A model generated the notes under the pieces. The model saw only the letters and a list, made by a program, of their open reading frames with translations, was not told the origin of the DNA and did not search any database. This document shows, piece by piece, positions 17,698 to 26,777 of a DNA stretch of 64,000 bases. Within the stretch, counting starts at the first letter, position 1. The number at the start of each line of letters is the position of its first letter. The translations under genes and the position numbers were made by a program. Source of the stretch: Bradyrhizobium nanningense (GTDB lineage Bacteria > Pseudomonadota > Alphaproteobacteria > Rhizobiales > Xanthobacteraceae); contig NZ_LBJC01000024.1 in the NCBI RefSeq assembly GCF_004114535.1, positions 62,001 to 126,000 of the forward strand, written 5' to 3'.

Positions 17698-18185
17698 CTA
17701 GACCTCGAATAACGCTTCAGCGGCCAGAGTGGCCGGCGGACGGGCGGACGACGCACAGGCGCTCAACGAACCCTCGCCGCCGGCTCCGGCATCGCGCATG
17801 CCCCCTGCCCCTCCACTAGCGCGTTTTCGGGCGGAGTGGAATTCGCCAATTCGAACAAAAACACGTGCCTTCAATATTTTAGGCAGGGTTGCGGGCTCCT
17901 GATGCACGGTTTGGCGCCTTCGGCGGCAAGGCTTGACGCGAATCTCCTTGGCAATCCTGCGCAGACGCCATGAAGTTTTGATGATTTCGGCCGCACAATG
18001 TTCCGTCACGCCTTAGGCTGACGTCAATCTATGTGGCGGGTTCGCCTGTTGAAAGAGGGCGGCGACCAGGCACCGTTCACCGGTTTTCCGATGCGCCGGA
18101 AGGTCGCGGCAGCGAAAGGCAGGCCAGGGAGCGGCCGGATCGCGGCGCCGACAGGCGCCGGTGCGATCCTTCGCGGGCCGGAGGC
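17698..18185. other. 488-bp gap without a supported gene
   Basis: A minus-strand open frame of 103 codons (17698-18009) is arginine-rich and low in complexity, has no ribosome site and resembles no family I know. A GGCGCC palindrome pair lies at about 18146-18160. The region presumably holds the promoter of the leftward flippase-like gene and the transcript end of the OmpA-like unit. I see nothing else in it. Confidence 0.5.
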
Positions 18186-18482
18186 TCAGGCCGCAGGCTG
18201 GCTGCGCGAGACCACCCGATCACGCAGCCAGGCGCCGATGGTGCAGCCGACGAGGTAGCAGGCGAACATGATCAGGCCGAGGTCGAGCCAGTAGCCGAAG
18301 CGGCCGGGGACCACATGGGCAAACGAGGCAGCGACCAGGGCGGCAGCAAGCGCGGCGAGCCAGCGCGCGGTCACCTTCGAGGTGCCGTTGCCGCGCTGGA
18401 CCACCGAGATCCAGCCCATGCAGAAGCCCAGCAGCACCGAGCCGATCAGCCAACCCAGATGGAACGAGACGAGATAGGGCAT
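18186..18482 (-). CDS. small three-helix membrane protein of unknown function
   Basis: The 98-aa protein MPYLVSFHLGWLIGSVLLG... has three hydrophobic stretches (about residues 5-27, 40-58 and 63-85) and a charged C-terminus, so it is a small inner-membrane protein. The ATG at 18482 lies two bases after the stop of the BON/OmpA-like gene and is preceded by GTGAGGTGA, so the pair is translationally coupled. The same arrangement suggests a partner role with the OmpA-like protein. I do not recognise a named family. Confidence 0.75.
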   Translation of the reverse strand: MPYLVSFHLGWLIGSVLLGFCMGWISVVQRGNGTSKVTARWLAALAAALVAASFAHVVPGRFGYWLDLGLIMFACYLVGCTIGAWLRDRVVSRSQPAA

Positions 18483-18484
18483 CG

Positions 18485-19879
18485 TCACCTCACCAGAAAT
18501 TCGATGCGGCGGTTCTGCGCCTTGCCGTCGTCGGTATCGTTGCCGGCGACGGGCTGCGTGCTGCCATGGCCGACCGCGGTGAAGCGATTGGCGGGCAGGC
18601 CGGCCTTGACCAGATAGTCGATCACCGCCTGCGCGCGCTTCTCCGAGAGAGCCCGGTTGAAGCCGTCCTCGCCGTCGGCATCGGTGTGCCCGGCAACCTC
18701 GATATTCACGGTCGGGCAACGTAGCGCCGTCTCGATCAGATGATCGAGGATGGCGGCGGAATCCGGATCGATGTCGGCACGCTTGGGCGTGAAGCGGATC
18801 TTGCCCTTGCCCAGGAGGTCCGTGAACAATTGCTGGCACACCGTGCCGTCGACCGGCCCTGCCGCAGGCTTCACGGTGATCTCCGGCTTGTACTGCCAGT
18901 TCTTCGGGAAGTCCTTGCCGAGGCCTGCACGGATGTCGTTGGCGGCCCCTTCGTAGAGCGCATCGCCCGACAGCTTCACCTCGCGATCGGACACGACGAG
19001 CGTGCCGGTCGACAGTCGCGACAGCGCGCCGAGCGCTGCGACCACGGCCGTGTTGAAGGAGCCGGGGGCGCCGATGCTGGCCTTGAGATTGTCGACGACC
19101 TTCTCGGTGAAGAATTTTCGCGCGGCGCTGGTGGCGATCGCCGTGTGCACATTGTTGTCGGGCACGTAGCCGGTCAGCGTCACCGTCGCCGCGACCGGAT
19201 CCTTGTAGGCCTGGAAGATATAGGGCGGCGCCTTGACGTCGTTGGCGGCGATCGAAAAGCCCTCCGGCAGGTTCTTCAGCGCAGCTGCGATCGCCTCCCG
19301 GCCGCCGAGCTCGCGCGCCATGCCCGACAGATTGACCTTGGTATCCGTGATCGTGATCTTGCCGTCCTTCAGCCTGCCGATCTGATCGAGCAGCAGCATC
19401 GCGGCGGCCTCGAACCGCGGCGGCGCGCCGCGCGCCAGCCCCATCTGGTCGGCCACCTCGGCGCCGCCGACCTCCTTGCGGGCCGCCTCGGTCAGCCGGC
19501 CCTTGATCGACGGCAGCGGCGCGGAGCCCGACAGCGTCACCCGCACCACGTCGCGTTCGGCGTTCCAGACGAACGGCTGGGCCTCGGGAACGAGGCGGGT
19601 GCGGTCGTCGACCAGGCGCACGCCGGGGACGGTCTCGACCGCCGTCACGGCGTCGCGGCGCCCCTCCTCGGAGAAGGCGTCCGCGACCAGGCTGACGTCG
19701 CGGCCGTCGACCGCGATCCGGGTCTTATCCAGGACGGTCCCTTTCAGCGCCGCCGAGCTGCGGGCCGACAGGTCGGCCTCGACCGGTAAGGTGTTATTCC
19801 AGGCCGCAAATCCCCACATGACGGCCAGGGGAATCAGCCCCGGCCACCATTTGCTGGCCCACCTGAAAAGCTTCTGCAT
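18485..19879 (-). CDS. membrane-anchored BON-repeat / OmpA-like peptidoglycan-binding protein
   Basis: The 464-aa protein has one N-terminal membrane anchor (WPGLIPLAVMWGFAAW, about residues 12-27), then several BON-like alpha/beta repeats (for example LKGTVLDKTRIAVDGRDVSL and VTLTGYVPDNNVHTAIATS), and a C-terminal OmpA-like domain with the peptidoglycan-binding pattern VEVAGHTD-like (NIEVAGHTDADGED), LSEKRAQAVIDYLVKAG and GKAQNRRIEF. This anchor-BON-OmpA order recalls mycobacterial ArfA/OmpATb. It probably tethers the inner membrane to peptidoglycan. The ATG at 19879 is preferred over a TTG at 19915, since the anchor follows directly. Confidence 0.82.
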   Translation of the reverse strand: MQKLFRWASKWWPGLIPLAVMWGFAAWNNTLPVEADLSARSSAALKGTVLDKTRIAVDGRDVSLVADAFSEEGRRDAVTAVETVPGVRLVDDRTRLVPEAQPFVWNAERDVVRVTLSGSAPLPSIKGRLTEAARKEVGGAEVADQMGLARGAPPRFEAAAMLLLDQIGRLKDGKITITDTKVNLSGMARELGGREAIAAALKNLPEGFSIAANDVKAPPYIFQAYKDPVAATVTLTGYVPDNNVHTAIATSAARKFFTEKVVDNLKASIGAPGSFNTAVVAALGALSRLSTGTLVVSDREVKLSGDALYEGAANDIRAGLGKDFPKNWQYKPEITVKPAAGPVDGTVCQQLFTDLLGKGKIRFTPKRADIDPDSAAILDHLIETALRCPTVNIEVAGHTDADGEDGFNRALSEKRAQAVIDYLVKAGLPANRFTAVGHGSTQPVAGNDTDDGKAQNRRIEFLVR

Positions 19880-20044
19880 TCGACGACCCGAACTCTGGAA
19901 CCGGAGACAAAACAAACCCTTGGCAGGCTGTCAAACCGGAAATGGTGCCCTTCCGAAGGCACGGGGTCGGACAATCGGAATAACTTTTTCTTCAAGGGTT
20001 CTTCCGTAAGTTGAAGACGGAATGCCAGAGTCCGCCAGCGGGTC

Positions 20045-21103
20045 ATGAAACAACTGCGTAACAACGTCATCCGCGCCGGGCTGGGAGCACTCTATTTCAG
20101 CGGGGCGCACCACCTGCTGCGCCCGCTTTTGTCGGGCGTCGGTGCCATTTTCATGCTGCACCACGTCCGGCCGGCCCGCGACGCCGCGTTCCAGCCGAAC
20201 CGGCATCTCGAGGTCACCCCCGAATTCCTGCGCGCGACGCTGTGCCATTTGCGCTCGCGCGACATCGACATCGTCACCATGGACGAGCTGCATGAGCGGC
20301 TGGTGCAGGGCCGCTTCGACCGCCGCTTCGCCGCCTTCACCTTCGACGACGGCTATCGCGACAATCTGGACCACGCGCTGCCGGTGCTGCGCGAGTTCGA
20401 CGCCCCGCTGACGGTCTATGTCGCGAGCGATTTTGCGGAAGGGACGGGACGGCTATGGTGGACGGCGCTGGAAGCCGTGATCGCCAAGGCCGAGCAGATC
20501 GACGTCAAGATCGGCCATTCCGCGCTGCGGCTCGATGCAACGACGCCTGCGGCCAAGCAGGCCGCGTTCGACCGCCTGCACGACTGGCTACGTGCGCTAC
20601 CGGGCGAGCATGATCTGGCGCGAGAGATCGAGGCGCTCTGCACGACGTACGACGTCGACATGGCCGCGCTGTGCCGTAGCCTCTGCCTGTCCTGGACCGA
20701 GCTGAAGGCCTTTGCCGCCGACCCGCTGGTCATGATCGGCGCCCATAGCGTCAGCCATTGCAACCTCGCCAAGCTGGCCGAAGACATCGCCGCGCAGGAG
20801 CTGGCCGTGAGCCGCGCGCGGATCGAGCAGGCGCTGCAGTGCCCCGTGCTGCATCTCGCCTATCCCTATGGCGACCGCGACGCCGCCGGGATGCGCGAAT
20901 TCGGCCTTGCTGCAACGGCCGGCTTCAAGACCGCGGTGACGACGCGGCCCGGCATGCTGTTTGCCGAAAATGCCGGCCAGATGACGGGGCTGCCGCGGGT
21001 CTCGCTCAACGGCAACTACCAGGACGCGCGAATCCTGCCGGTATTGACCTCGGGCGCCGCAACCGCGATGTGGAACGGCTTCCGCCGGATCGCGGCGGCG
21101 TAG
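20045..21103 (+). CDS. polysaccharide deacetylase family protein
   Basis: The 352-aa protein carries the NodB homology domain: motif 1 FTFDDGYRDN (about residues 98-107, with catalytic base and metal-binding aspartates), motif 2 IGAHSVSHCNLAKL (metal-binding histidines) and AYPYGDRDA. An N-terminal block FMLHHVRP is typical of deacetylases in exopolysaccharide loci. It removes N- or O-acetyl groups from a glycan in a metal-dependent manner; the substrate is unknown. No clear signal peptide is seen. It is divergent from the OmpA-like gene, which suggests an envelope role. Confidence 0.88.
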   Translation: MKQLRNNVIRAGLGALYFSGAHHLLRPLLSGVGAIFMLHHVRPARDAAFQPNRHLEVTPEFLRATLCHLRSRDIDIVTMDELHERLVQGRFDRRFAAFTFDDGYRDNLDHALPVLREFDAPLTVYVASDFAEGTGRLWWTALEAVIAKAEQIDVKIGHSALRLDATTPAAKQAAFDRLHDWLRALPGEHDLAREIEALCTTYDVDMAALCRSLCLSWTELKAFAADPLVMIGAHSVSHCNLAKLAEDIAAQELAVSRARIEQALQCPVLHLAYPYGDRDAAGMREFGLAATAGFKTAVTTRPGMLFAENAGQMTGLPRVSLNGNYQDARILPVLTSGAATAMWNGFRRIAAA

Positions 21104-21120
21104 CCCCTCCAACCTCCGCT

Positions 21121-21281
21121 GTCGTCCCGGACAAGCGCGCCCTCAGCGTGCGCAGATCCGGGACCCATACCGCGTGACCTCTCGATCGGTATGCGCTGCC
21201 AATCCCGAACGACCAATCTTCACCAAACCACTCCCTGTGGCTATGGGTCCCGGATCTGCGCTTACGCTTGTCCGGGACGAC
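21121..21281. repeat. palindromic intergenic repeat (GTCGTCCCGGACAAGCG family), copy 3
   Basis: Arms GTCGTCCCGGACAAGCGCGC and CGCTTGTCCGGGACGAC; inner arms GCAGATCCGGGACCCATA and TATGGGTCCCGGATCTGCGC. Lies between the deacetylase gene and the SDR gene, in the middle of their shared gap. Confidence 0.8.
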
Positions 21282-21388
21282 ACCGAGTTGGTTGAGCCGC
21301 TGTCGTGTCTCACTCCGATCTCACCCAAGCCCCTTCCTTGACTCCCCTCCCCGGCCCGCCCAAAACAACGCCAACCAAGGGAGGCATC

Positions 21389-22189
21389 ATGTTCAACGAT
21401 CTGTTCTCGCTCAAAGGCCGTGTCGCGCTGGTGACCGGCGGCTCGCGCGGCATCGGCAAGATGATCGCGGCGGGATTTCTCAGCGCCGGCGCCGCAAAGG
21501 TCTACATCACCGCGCGCAAGGCCGGACCTTGCGAGGCGACCGCCAAGGAGCTCACCGCGCGATATGACGGCGAATGCATCGCGCTGCCGATCGACATCTC
21601 CACCATCGAAGGCTGCGACAGGTTGGCCTCCGAGATCATCAAGCTGGAGCCGAAGCTCGACATCCTCGTCAACAATGCCGGCGCGGCCTGGGGCGCGGAG
21701 TTCGACGAATTCCCCGAAAGCGGCTGGGACAAGGTGATGGACCTCAACGTCAAGTCACTGTTCTTCCTGACCAAGGCTCTGGCGAAACCGCTGCGCGCGG
21801 CGGCGCGCGCGGACCGTCCGGCGAAGGTGATCAACATCGCCTCGGTCGACGGCATCTTCGTCAATCCGGGCGAGACCTATTCCTACGCCGCCAGCAAGGC
21901 CGCGGTGATCCACCTGACGCGGCGCCTGGCGACCAAGCTGATCAAGGACAACATCAACGTCACCGCGATCGCGCCCGGCGCCTTCAAGTCCGACATGAAC
22001 CGGGCCGCGCGCGACCACTCAGACGAGGTCGCAAAGCGCATTCCGTCGCGCCGGATCGGCACCGACGAGGACATGGCGGGGGTCGCGATCTATCTCGCCT
22101 CGCGTGCGGGCGACTACGTGGTCGGCAACACCATCGCGGTCGACGGCGGCGTGGTGTACGCGAATGCCGGGTTGGAGATCGCGGGGTAG
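21389..22189 (+). CDS. SDR family NAD(P)-dependent oxidoreductase
   Basis: The 266-aa classical short-chain dehydrogenase has the Rossmann cofactor motif TGGSRGIGK (about residues 15-23), the NNAGAAWG motif, a catalytic Ser in NIASVDG, and the YAASKAA active-site Tyr/Lys pair. The C-terminus AVDGGVVYANAG is standard. The substrate cannot be inferred; the arginine in GGSRG would allow NADP use. The start at 21389 has a strong ribosome site (AAGGGAGG). It is convergent with boxB, with a palindromic repeat between. Confidence 0.9.
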   Translation: MFNDLFSLKGRVALVTGGSRGIGKMIAAGFLSAGAAKVYITARKAGPCEATAKELTARYDGECIALPIDISTIEGCDRLASEIIKLEPKLDILVNNAGAAWGAEFDEFPESGWDKVMDLNVKSLFFLTKALAKPLRAAARADRPAKVINIASVDGIFVNPGETYSYAASKAAVIHLTRRLATKLIKDNINVTAIAPGAFKSDMNRAARDHSDEVAKRIPSRRIGTDEDMAGVAIYLASRAGDYVVGNTIAVDGGVVYANAGLEIAG

Positions 22190-22210
22190 TTTCCCGCTTC
22201 AAACTCCGCT

Positions 22211-22313
22211 GTCATGCCCCGGCTTGACCGGGGCATCCAGTACGCCGCGGCCTCCCGGCTCTATCACAACAGTCTCTGGAATACTGGATCGCCCGGTCAA
22301 GCCGGGCGACGAC
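22211..22313. repeat. palindromic intergenic repeat (ATCCAGTACGCCGCG family), copy 2
   Basis: Arms GTCATGCCCCGGCTTGACC and GGTCAAGCCGGGCGACGAC; internal ATCCAGTACGCCGCGGCCTC and ATACTGGAT are shared with the copy at 4267-4367. Sits between the convergent SDR gene and boxB and may end both transcripts. Confidence 0.72.
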
Positions 22314-22353
22314 AGGTGAGTGTGTGGCGCGCGCTGCGCCTCGCTTTCAGCTC

Positions 22354-23805
<1,452 letters not shown>

Positions 23806-23828
23806 GGCCGTGCTCCTTGCTCCGGTCT

Positions 23829-23948
23829 CGTGTCCCGGACGCAGTGCGGCGCGAAGTGCTGCACTGCTGAGCCGGGACCTATGTCTGGTCCGTCTGGGTC
23901 CCGGTTCTGCGCAGCATCACTTTGTGCCGCAGCGCGCCCGGGACACGA
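23829..23948. repeat. palindromic intergenic repeat (TGTCCCGGACGC family), copy 2
   Basis: Arms GTGTCCCGGACGCAGTG and CGCGCCCGGGACACG, with inner GCTGAGCCGGGACC and GGTCCCGGTTCTGCGC. It lies in the boxC-boxB gap and could act on the intercistronic mRNA. Confidence 0.7.
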
Positions 23949-23951
23949 TAG

Positions 23952-25640
23952 CTACACTCGCGTCATATCGAATTTCGGCTTCTGGCCGCTACCGTAGCGG
24001 CGCAGCGCGCCTTCCTCGCCGACCGCGTTGGGCCGCTGGAAGATCCAGTTCTGCCACGCGGTGAGGCGCGCGAAGATCTTCGATTCCATCGTCTCGGGGC
24101 CGACGAAGCGCAGGCTTGCCTCCATGCCGGTGAGGCTGTCGGGCGAGAAGCTGGCGCGCTCCTCGAGAAAGACGCGAACCTCGTCGTCCCAGTCGATGTC
24201 GTCGAGCGCGAAGGTGACGAGGCCGAGCTCCTCGGCTTGTTCGGCGTCGAGGCTGGTGCCGAGCGTTGCTTCCGCGCGCTCCACATCGGAGGGATCGGCC
24301 TGGAAGCGCGATTGCAGCCGCGTCAGGCCATGGCTCATCGGATAGGGGCCGAAATTCATCGCGGAGAGCTCGATCGACGGCGGCGGACGGTTGTCGCCCT
24401 GGCGCGTGCCGATCAGCATGTAGGAGCGGTCGGCGGCGAAGACGAGCTCGGCGAGCGTTCCGGCAAAGCAGGAGCCGGGCTCGACCAGCGTCACCAGCGT
24501 GCGCGAGGTGACGTCGATGCGCTTCAAGACGCGCTTCCAGTAATGGCGGATCTCGTTGACCAGCCAATGCGCCTTGTTGGCTTCGAGGAAGGCGTCTGCC
24601 GCGAGCACGTGGGCGCGGTCGCCATGGCTCTTGAACACCAGCATGGCAATCTCGAGCTCGTTGATGCGCAAATGCAGGATGGCATCGTCGAGCTCGCGCG
24701 CCACTTGCAGCGGCCAGAACGAGGCGCCTTGCGCCATCATGCCGTCGATGTCGGCGGGCGGCGCAGTCTCCGGCGCCTTGATCGAGATCGCGGCGAGGCG
24801 GGCCGTGCGATCGATGTCGACCGTGACGAAGCCGTAGCGGATGCTGTTTTCGTCGATCAGGCGCTTGAGCGGCGTCAGCGCGATGCCCTTGCCGCTGCCG
24901 TTGCGCTTCGAGGCCGCCGCGAACTCCTTGGCACGCTCGGCGATCTTGGTCTCTAACTTGGAGTTCGGCGCGATCTCGTCGACCAGACGCCATTGCACGG
25001 CGCGCTTGCCCTTCACACCTTCCTCGATGGTGCAGAAGAAATCAGCGTGGTCGCGGCGCACCTTGCGCTTGTCGACGACGCGCGTGAGGCCGCCGGTGCC
25101 CGGCAGCACCGCGAGCAGCGGCACCTCGGGCAGCGCAACGGCAGAGGAGCCGTCGTCGGCGAGGATGATGTGGTCGGTCGCAAGCGCCAGCTCGTAGCCG
25201 CCGCCGGCGGCCGAGCCGTTCACCACCGTGATGAAGCGCTGGCCGGAATTCTCAGAAGAATCTTCCATGCCGTTGCGGGTCTCGTTGGTGAACTTGCAGA
25301 AATTGACCTTGTGGGCGTGCGTGGAGCCCGCGAGCATGCGGATGTTGGCGCCGGCGCAGAACACGCGGTTCTTGGCCGATCGCATCACCACGACCTTGAC
25401 CTCGGGATGCTCGAAGCGCAGGCGCTGAAGCGCGTCCGCAAGCTCGATGTCGACGCCGAGATCGTAGGAATTGAGCTTGAGCAGATAGCCCTCGAACAGG
25501 CCGCCATTCTCGTCGACATCCATGGTCAGCGTCGCGACGCCGCCCTCGACCGCGAGCTTCCAGTGCTTGTAGCGGGACGGTTCGGTCTGAAAATCGATGA
25601 ATGTCGCGCCGCCTGCGAGGCGCCGATCTTCCCCGGCCAT
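23952..25640 (-). CDS. boxC: 2,3-epoxybenzoyl-CoA dihydrolase (benzoyl-CoA-dihydrodiol lyase) BoxC
   Basis: The 562-aa protein matches BoxC, an enoyl-CoA-hydratase-superfamily enzyme that opens the epoxybenzoyl-CoA ring, releasing formate and giving 3,4-dehydroadipyl-CoA semialdehyde. Evidence: two crotonase-like halves, with FCAGANIRMLAGSTHAHKVN and VNGSAAGGGYELALATDHII forming the oxyanion-hole segment of the first half, and VEPGSCFAGTLAELVFAADR in the second. Length agrees with the family. A BoxR-type operator sits 45-60 bp upstream, so boxC is likely the first gene of a boxC-boxB transcript. Confidence 0.95.
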   Translation of the reverse strand: MAGEDRRLAGGATFIDFQTEPSRYKHWKLAVEGGVATLTMDVDENGGLFEGYLLKLNSYDLGVDIELADALQRLRFEHPEVKVVVMRSAKNRVFCAGANIRMLAGSTHAHKVNFCKFTNETRNGMEDSSENSGQRFITVVNGSAAGGGYELALATDHIILADDGSSAVALPEVPLLAVLPGTGGLTRVVDKRKVRRDHADFFCTIEEGVKGKRAVQWRLVDEIAPNSKLETKIAERAKEFAAASKRNGSGKGIALTPLKRLIDENSIRYGFVTVDIDRTARLAAISIKAPETAPPADIDGMMAQGASFWPLQVARELDDAILHLRINELEIAMLVFKSHGDRAHVLAADAFLEANKAHWLVNEIRHYWKRVLKRIDVTSRTLVTLVEPGSCFAGTLAELVFAADRSYMLIGTRQGDNRPPPSIELSAMNFGPYPMSHGLTRLQSRFQADPSDVERAEATLGTSLDAEQAEELGLVTFALDDIDWDDEVRVFLEERASFSPDSLTGMEASLRFVGPETMESKIFARLTAWQNWIFQRPNAVGEEGALRRYGSGQKPKFDMTRV

Positions 25641-25685
25641 GGGTCATCCCTGAGTTTGATTATGCATGATCGCCGTAGCGTTAGA

Positions 25686-25699
25686 TGCACAATAGTGCA
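25686..25699. promoter_or_regulatory. TGCA-N6-TGCA operator, candidate BoxR/BzdR binding site
   Basis: The site TGCACAATAGTGCA is the core of a 7-bp inverted repeat GATGCAC-AATA-GTGCATC (25684-25701). BzdR/BoxR-family repressors of benzoyl-CoA pathways bind operators built from TGCA repeats. It lies 46 bp before the boxC start, where it would overlap the promoter. Single TGCA steps also occur nearby at about 25664 and 25737. Confidence 0.7.
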
Positions 25700-25830
25700 T
25701 CTTTTTGGGCGCGTCTACCCCTTAAACGGGCTCACATGCATTTTGTTTCATCTAGAGGGAGACGGACGGCGCGGACGCTCCGAGCCCGTTGCGTTCTGCG
25801 GGTTCGGTATCTGTCAGACCGCCGCCGCCA

Positions 25831-26649
25831 TCACGCCGCGCGGCCTTGCAGCCCCTGATCATCGCGTAGCGCCGCTGTCGCGAACTGCGCGATCGCCTCG
25901 AGCGTCGCCACCGGCGACTCACGCTGCGGCGAATGGCCCGCGCCAGAGATGATCTTCACGTCGACCGGGCAGTAGCACTCTTCCTGCGCGATCTCGACCT
26001 GACGCAAGGTGCCGTACTGGTCGTCCTTGCCCTGGACGACAAGGACTGGGACGCGGATATAAGCGAGGTATTCGGAGATGTCCCAATCGCGGAATTTTGG
26101 ATCGAGCCAGGCGCCGTTCCAACCATAGAAGGCGTTGTCGACGTCCTTATGCCAGCGCGACAGCTTTGCCTTGAGGTCGGTGGTCTCGAACGTCGTCTTG
26201 ATCGCCGCGATCGATTTCACCGAGACGTCCTCGACGATGAAATGCGGTGCGATCAATGCGATGCCCTGCAGACGGTGATCCTGGTGTGAGCCGGCATAGA
26301 TCGCCGCAATCGAGGCGCCGTCGGAATGGCCGAGCAGAAGGCCGCGCTTGAAGGAAATCGCGTCGAGCACTTTCGGCAGCACGTCGAGCGCCTCGCGCTG
26401 CATGTAATCGAGTGGGCGCGGCAGCGCGACGGAGCTCGATTGGCCGTAGCCGGCGCGCGCGTAAAGGAAGATGCCGGCGCCGGTGGCCTGCTGCAGCTTC
26501 TCGGGGAAATCGCCCCACAGGCCGACCGAGCCGAGGCCTTCGTGCAGCATGACGATGGTGGGCGCGTCGGCGGATTGCGGCGCGAGCCATTTGTATTCGA
26601 GGCTGGCGGTGCCGATGCTGAGGAAGCCGGTGGGAGTGAGGTTGGTCAT
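25831..26649 (-). CDS. alpha/beta hydrolase in the box gene cluster
   Basis: The 272-aa protein has an alpha/beta-hydrolase core: MLHEGLGSVGLW (oxyanion region), nucleophile elbow LLLGHSDGASIA, VPVLVVQGKDDQYG (acid) and GAGHSPQRE (histidine). Its position between benzoate-CoA ligase and boxC suggests a job in benzoate degradation, perhaps hydrolysing a lactone or a dead-end CoA ester; this is inference. The start at 26649 (MTNLTPTGF) is taken because the long open frame upstream runs through a palindromic repeat and the ligase gene. Confidence 0.82.
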   Translation of the reverse strand: MTNLTPTGFLSIGTASLEYKWLAPQSADAPTIVMLHEGLGSVGLWGDFPEKLQQATGAGIFLYARAGYGQSSSVALPRPLDYMQREALDVLPKVLDAISFKRGLLLGHSDGASIAAIYAGSHQDHRLQGIALIAPHFIVEDVSVKSIAAIKTTFETTDLKAKLSRWHKDVDNAFYGWNGAWLDPKFRDWDISEYLAYIRVPVLVVQGKDDQYGTLRQVEIAQEECYCPVDVKIISGAGHSPQRESPVATLEAIAQFATAALRDDQGLQGRAA

Positions 26650-26673
26650 GGAGCGTCGCTCTTTCTCTCCGTC

Positions 26674-26757
26674 GTCATGCCCGGGCTTGACCCGGGCATC
26701 CACGTCTTTCCTCCTTCGCGGTGGCACGTGGATGGCCGGGTCAAGCCCGGCCATGAC
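26674..26757. repeat. palindromic intergenic repeat (GTCATGCCCGGGCTTG family), copy 1
   Basis: Arms GTCATGCCCGGGCTTGACC and GGTCAAGCCCGGCCATGAC, with inner GGCATCCACGT and ACGTGGATGGCC. Lies between the ligase and hydrolase genes; a longer relative is at 38878-39037. Confidence 0.72.
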
Positions 26758-26777
26758 GAACCGTCGTGCCTGGTCGA

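Noticed and set aside
17698..18009. Minus-strand frame of 103 codons upstream of the flippase-like gene
   Set aside because: Low complexity, arginine-rich, no ribosome site and no family resemblance.
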